Source: Zarea fungicola (lineage: Eukaryota > Ascomycota > Sordariomycetes > Hypocreales > Cordycipitaceae). From it: a DNA stretch of 64,000 nt. The stretch spans positions 412,649-476,648 of the forward strand of contig FWCC01000124.1 in the NCBI GenBank assembly GCA_900169235.1, in the 5' to 3' direction. The notes under the pieces were generated by a model. That model ran no database searches, was not told the DNA's origin, and saw only the letters and a list, made by a program, of their open reading frames with translations. The position numbers and the translations under genes were made by a program. Shown piece after piece: positions 59,168 to 64,000 of the stretch (positions within the stretch are counted from its first letter, which is position 1; each line of letters begins with the position of its first letter).

Positions 59168-62100
59168 TTAGCACTGGTGGGTTCCGTGTGGCGCTCCGGC
59201 GCTGTTCATGGCTCTTGAGACGCAAAAATCGGCGAATGTGATGGGCAGGTTGAAGTGGAACAAGTATTCAGCCTGATAGTACCCAATATTCGCATCCGAC
59301 CCGTCAATCTCGATATTGTTATTCGTGCCGAAAGCTGGTCCAGTAACCAGACCACACCCTTCAACTTGCTTCCGGAGGTTTGCCCCGCCATCAGTGACCC
59401 AGCCCTTTATATAAATCTCAAAATGGACACCAACACCAAATGGCGTCCTTTGACAAGACGAGGCAGGCCGAGGGTCATTCCATGGATTGATAGTTGCGCC
59501 GCTATGCGACGAATCAGGTGTACCACAGCACTGATTGTCAATTCTGTTGCCCGATGCATCATACAGGCAATTGTCGGCCCCAAAGAAGACTTGGCCATAG
59601 GTACGTGGCCATCGGGCATTCAATTGGCAGCCAGGTGGGAGCTGGGGAGCGTACCACTCGCCTGTATCAAAGCTGCCTAGGATTGTGGCGGTGCTATAGT
59701 CGCCTTGATCCGCATTGACGTCTGTACATTATCACGTTAGTATACAAGATAGCACCGGCTTGGGATTGAAAACGTACGATAGGAAGACACGTAGACGGCT
59801 GAAATATGGCCAGCATTTCCATTGCAACGCGGAGAGCCGTTCACCAACACACAACCAGAATTGATAAACTAGATGGAATAATTAATGCATGCTTCTCAAT
59901 ATAGAGCCGATTGCCATAATACATACCAAGTCCGTACCTCCTGGGTTTTCAGGGACTGAGGGAGGGGGTGGCGGTGGTGGAGGTGGCTTCAACCAGTCGT
60001 TAGTTATGAAACGGATAATCAACAATATCAATGTAAAAGTTGCCAAAGTCGGAGAACCTACAGGACCGTTGCATTCGCAACCCACAAAGTTGCCGGTACA
60101 AGAAGACTTGCCATTCGATGTCGACTTGCCATTACAGCCGTTTAAGCTGCAAGATTGTGGTGGACCGCATGTATCAGGTTGGGGCAAACAGTTGCACCCA
60201 ACGAAGTTGTTGGTACATTTTGCGTACTGTACGTTGCCTAGACCGTTGAATGACCCATTGCAGCCATTCTTGTCACAAGACTGTGGCGAGCTACATGTCG
60301 ATGGTGTTGGGGTACAGTCGCAGCCAACAAAATTGCCAGTACATTTGCCGTTTTTAACGTTGCCCAGACCATTAAAGGACCCATTGCAGCCATTCATGTC
60401 ACAGGACTGAGGGTGGCCACAGGTGTCGGCTTGTGGGAGGCAATCACAGCCAATGAAGTTATTTGTACATTTCCCGTACCTAACGTTACCGAGGCCATTA
60501 AAGGACCCGTTGCAGCCATTCATGTCACAGGACACTGGCGAGCCGCAGGTATCGGCTTGTGGGATGCAATCACAACCCACGAAGTTATTGGTACACTTCC
60601 CGTACTTGACGTTACCTAGACCGTTGAATGAGCCATCGCAGCCATTAAGATCACAAGACTGTGGCGAGCCGCAAGTATCAGCCTGGGGCAAGCAGTCGCA
60701 GCCAATAAAGTTATTAGTACACTTCCCGTACTTGACGTTGCCTAGGCCGTTGAATGAGCCCTCACAGCCGTTCAGATCACAGGACTGAGGGTGGCCACAA
60801 GTATCAGCCTGGGGCAAGCAGTCGCAGCCAATGAAGTTATTGGTACACTTCCCGTACTTGACGTTGCCGAGGCCGTTGAAAGACCCGGCACAGTCATTTA
60901 GATCACAGGATTGCGGTGGACCACACGTATCCGGCTGTGGAATACAATCGCACCCGATGAAGTTGTTGGTGCACTTCCCGTATTTAACGTTGCCTAGGCC
61001 GTTGAATGACCCAGCACAGTTATTCAAATCACAGGATCGCGGTGGGCCACACGTATCTGGCTGTGGAAGGCAATCACAGCCAACAAAGTTGCCGGTGCAC
61101 TTGGCGTATTTGACACTGCCCAGGCCGTTGAATGACCCGGCACAGCCATTCAGGTCGCAAGACTGTGGCGAGCCACACGTCTTGGCTGTAGGTTTACACT
61201 GGCAACCCTTGTTACTTCCAGCTGTACAAACTGGATTTTTGGTTGATCCGGTAAAGGCTCCGGCGCAACCATCTGCATCGCAGTCGCTAACACCTCCACA
61301 AATGGTACCGGTAGGGGCAGGTTGTTGAGCGAACTGGACCGGGGCGTTAAGCATGGTCAAGATGTCGATAGGACCGATTCCAGGATTCGATATGGTACTA
61401 GCAGTGGGAGAACCACCATTACACACATTAGCGTTTACACAGTCTCTATAGGCTGTGTAAAGCATAACAGTAAAGGCTTGGCCCTCGGGTGATCCTGCGG
61501 TATATGGAGTACGGTCGAGCCAGTTGTATGGGTTGACTGTAGGAGCGAATACTCCATCGCCCCCTTGCCTACTCGCAATGGCCTTTCTGTTCCCATCCGC
61601 CCAGCTAATGTAACTCCCGAACATGCCTATATAGTATTAGCCCACATGTGCTCAAAAGAGTGCGACTTTTAGAAAGGTCATGCCAGAGCACATACCAGGG
61701 TCGTTAACAGCCATGCGATAGATCATGGCAGATATTAGAGAGGTTCCAGATATCTCGCCAAACCAACTACCATCATTAATATAGTTACGCAAAAGACCGT
61801 TGTCAGTGTTGGATTGAATGGCGCCGTCAAATATCTCCTTGATCCAGGATTTGAGCTGTCCGGCTTGCGACGACATGGAGGATGAAGATGGCCACTTCTG
61901 CAGGGTGTGTAGTACGCGTGTCATGCCAAGAGCAGCCCAGCCATTACCAGTTGACCATAATCCGGTATCCTGGGACTGTGACCCAATAATGTGACGCCAA
62001 TTGAGACTGCCAGCCTTAAGAACGTCACGATAGAGGCTGATTTGCTGGACGGCCTCTGCCATGAGAGATACGTCATTATTCTGAACAGCAAGGTATGCCA

Positions 62101-62687
62101 CTAAAAGAAAAAAGTCAGTTTGTGATTTATAGTTAATAAAAATGAGAATAAGGTGAATAGTAAAGAGAATAGGGAGAGAGATGGAGTGGCTTACAAAATG
62201 GAAAGGACATAGCCACATTGTCTGCCCAGAGTTCTGCAACATCTGGTCGATGTGAGATTGCACCGTTAGAGTATTTTGGGGCATCATTGAGAATGTAGTC
62301 AGCTTCGCGATTTGAAGCGTCAATATAGGTTTGATCAGATTGACCTAGTAGAATGGCGGAAACACCAAGAGACGCGGGGTCTCCAACGGCAGAATTTCCG
62401 ACAAACACTTGAGAATTTGTGTTGATAAATTGTCGGGCATATTGGAGGGCAAATGTATTGGGGTCTGCCTTGGGAACCTTGCCGCCTGGGAAAGCATTGC
62501 TGCTATACACGGTCAATTCTGGGTTGTAAAGCTCTAGGAGAGCTTCGGCGGCTGTTCCCCATTCCCATGACTGGCCGGCTTTGTCGACCATTACCTGGGC
62601 AGCCTGGAAGGCATTGAAGCCGGCATTGACTTCATTAGAAAGGACGTTGCCGGCAAAGAGCCCAACGACGAGAGGGAGCGCACGCAT
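59168..62687 (-). CDS. Secreted six-hairpin (GH105/88-like) glycosidase with Cys-rich repeats
   Basis: Exons 62687-62195, 62100-61696, 61626-59927, 59868-59778 and 59721-59168 give 1080 residues; an extra in-frame 75-nt intron (59987-60061, ACTAAC branch point) probably reduces this to 1055. A signal peptide covers about 1-18. Residues about 20-385 look like an (alpha/alpha)6 enzyme of the unsaturated rhamnogalacturonyl hydrolase group: ISHRPDVAELWADNVAMSFPFLAYLAV, WRHIIGSQSQDTGLWSTGNGWAALGMTR and SGTSLISAMIYRM, with the Asp in WADN where YteR-type enzymes hold the catalytic acid. Cys-rich repeats (409-821), a Pro9 linker and an unrecognised C-terminal domain with YAPQLPPGCQL, FFGADNCLYD and NQCCG follow. 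Every splice junction keeps the frame, so I treat it as one gene. It should act outside the cell on pectin-like or other polysaccharide; substrate unproven. Confidence 0.8.
59987..60061 (-). other. Probable in-frame intron in the repeat glycosidase
   Basis: The 75-nt segment begins GTAGGT, ends AAG, and has ACTAAC at the right distance from the acceptor. It is stop-free in frame. If retained it inserts a hydrophobic helix (TLILLIIRFI) between the last Cys repeat and the proline linker of a secreted protein, which is less likely than splicing. The donor is weak, so the call is moderate. Confidence 0.6.
60062..61300 (-). repeat. 126-bp coding tandem repeat array (about ten Cys-rich units)
   Basis: Eight full 42-residue units (DNA 60170-61177, 126 bp each) share the pattern C-x5-C-x4-C-x14-C-x6-C-x-C, with a core GSFNGLGNV, KCTNNF and GCDC. 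A divergent 41-residue unit precedes them and a shortened one follows. The six cysteines per unit suggest three disulfides and a rigid rod or binding array outside the cell. The central units are nearly identical, which implies recent duplication or gene conversion. Confidence 0.92.
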
Positions 62688-64000
62688 CCTGGTGGTTGGT
62701 GTAGAGATGCAGTTAGGGATTGCCCAGTTCAAGTTCCCTTACGTCAAAGACGCGTCTCAATCGCGGCACTGAGACTTGGCAGCGACTATTTTTTTCCCGA
62801 GGGATTGTATGAGAGAACTCTATCGGGTTATTCTCTTCTGCTTTGCCAATGGAGCGCTCTCGTGATGAAGTATCGCCTTGGCAAGGCACAAACTAGTGTC
62901 TGTGCTAGACTTGGAACAAACTCTTGCTCGAGTAGTCTCCCCCTAACGCCTTGTCCAATTTATTGCCGGCATACCGGTACTTGACTTTTTCATCACTCGA
63001 GCAGTGTAGCGCCAGATGAAAAATCGTACATGACCAAGACGCGCTAACGTGAGAGGCAATCTTGCCGACGGGGCAATGGTAGAGGCTGGATGACATGTCG
63101 CACAGCCAAAAGCGGCTGACGTGAGAAGTGCTATGATTGCGGATGATATCTTGATGAGTCGTTTCCGCCATTTTCATCACGAGTCATACTTGTCTGTTGA
63201 CCTGGAATCCAAGACACATCTCCATGCCCCATACTCGTAGGGCTGGGAACTTTCAGGAACGAATTTTGCAATTCACGGGACGTTCCTTAAGCCTATGTCG
63301 GACTAGCTCCTCTAGATAACACCTCTGATTTATATTCAAGCCAATCACAGGCGTGGAACTTTTCATTCGTGCTGTGCTTATAGCAGCAGGGTTGTACATA
63401 AAGAATTTGCGTTGCGCAAATAGGGCCGAGGATCGGGAACATAGCTCGTCCGTATTGCGAAGGGGGCTTGAGGTGACATTACTCGCCGAGTACTTCTTAG
63501 TATGAGTTGAATTCTCCAAATAAATCGCCGAATCCGTGGCCAGCTAGCCAATGGCTGTATATGGCTGCCGCCAGCGTCATCCTCTGCGTTGTCCCCGGCC
63601 GTGAAATATGCCACTTGGCACGATTTGAAGATAGTGTCACTTACACCATTGACTGCATTAAACTAGCTGTTGAGGCCAGTGGCCCCTGACCCATAATCGC
63701 GTTCAACAGCTGCTTTATCATGCTGTAGAAACATTTGACCCTATTATAGCATTAGTCTAGAAGCTTATAGAATCACCATCGCTAGTAGCTTGCTCCAAGG
63801 AAATACACGTGGTGTTGTGGGAAATATAGCGACTTGTCGTGGATCCTGCATTATTCCCGGCCTCCACTACGGAGTTCTTATGGCCCACGGATCAGATGAC
63901 CATTTACCTATTTTGAAATAACGACTAAGGCGGCTAACCCACCGCGCTTCAAAGATTTTCGTTCCTGTGGGGGTTGCAAGCAGTGATCGGAATGGTCTGG
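62688..64000. other. Terminal intergenic region upstream of the glycosidase
   Basis: This region holds the promoter of the glycosidase and 1.3 kb without a recognisable gene. Short ORFs on both strands lack family features. TACGGAGTT, a near match to the recurrent intergenic word, is at about 63868. Confidence 0.5.

Noticed and set aside
59882..61624. The repeat-rich ORF as a separate gene starting at its internal Met
   Set aside because: The sequence upstream splices exactly in frame (NDPGMFGSYISW) to the catalytic region, and the downstream exons also join in frame, so it is the middle of one gene.

Overview
The window is nuclear DNA of a filamentous ascomycete (Pezizomycotina). A Sordariomycete, perhaps hypocrealean, is my best guess, but that is inference. 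The evidence is the short spliceosomal introns (53 to 175 nt) with GTRNGT-type donors and CTAAC/CTAAT-like branch points close to AG, together with the families present: a Fungal_trans_2 regulator, a fungal Met10, a fungal amadoriase/sarcosine oxidase and an SP-RING Nse2. I find 14 protein-coding genes. I rebuilt the exon structures by hand by requiring an intact frame and protein-family continuity across every junction.

Layout. 1.4-4.7 kb (-): copper P1B ATPase. 7.3-8.9 kb (+): SLC1/DAACS-type carboxylate or amino-acid symporter. 9.3-11.3 kb (-): secreted, probably GPI-anchored, serine carboxypeptidase. 12.5-13.5 kb (-): COQ3. 15.2-16.1 kb (+): RIB3. 16.7-19.8 kb (-): ataxin-10/Ctr86 homologue carrying a large His/Asp/Glu insert. 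20.5-21.7 kb (+): methylthioadenosine phosphorylase, divergent from the previous gene. 21.7-31.8 kb: a 10 kb stretch with no recognisable gene. 31.8-33.1 kb (+): stand-alone EgtD/EasF-type N-methyltransferase. 33.3-36.0 kb (-): Fungal_trans_2 regulator with no visible zinc cluster, convergent with the methyltransferase. 41.0-42.2 kb (+): C2H2 zinc-finger protein. 48.3-49.8 kb (+): fructosyl-amino-acid/sarcosine-type oxidase. 52.9-56.0 kb (-): MET10. 57.0-58.4 kb (-): NSE2/MMS21 SUMO ligase. 59.2-62.7 kb (-): a large secreted six-hairpin (GH105/88-like) glycosidase with about ten Cys-rich repeats, a proline linker and an unrecognised Cys-rich C-terminal domain.

Most genes are single-copy housekeeping functions (riboflavin, ubiquinone, sulfur assimilation, methionine salvage, SMC5/6 SUMOylation) mixed with secreted or accessory functions. 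They do not form an obvious biosynthetic cluster. MTAP and MET10 both belong to sulfur metabolism but lie 31 kb apart. Gene density is low for such a fungus, because four gaps of 3 to 10 kb have no coding signal that I can defend.

The most unusual items are the chimeric glycosidase with its near-identical 126-bp repeat array, the His-rich insert in the ataxin-10 homologue, the orphan histidine-methyltransferase-like enzyme, and the regulator without a DNA-binding domain. I saw no tRNA, rRNA, intact transposon or CRISPR array.
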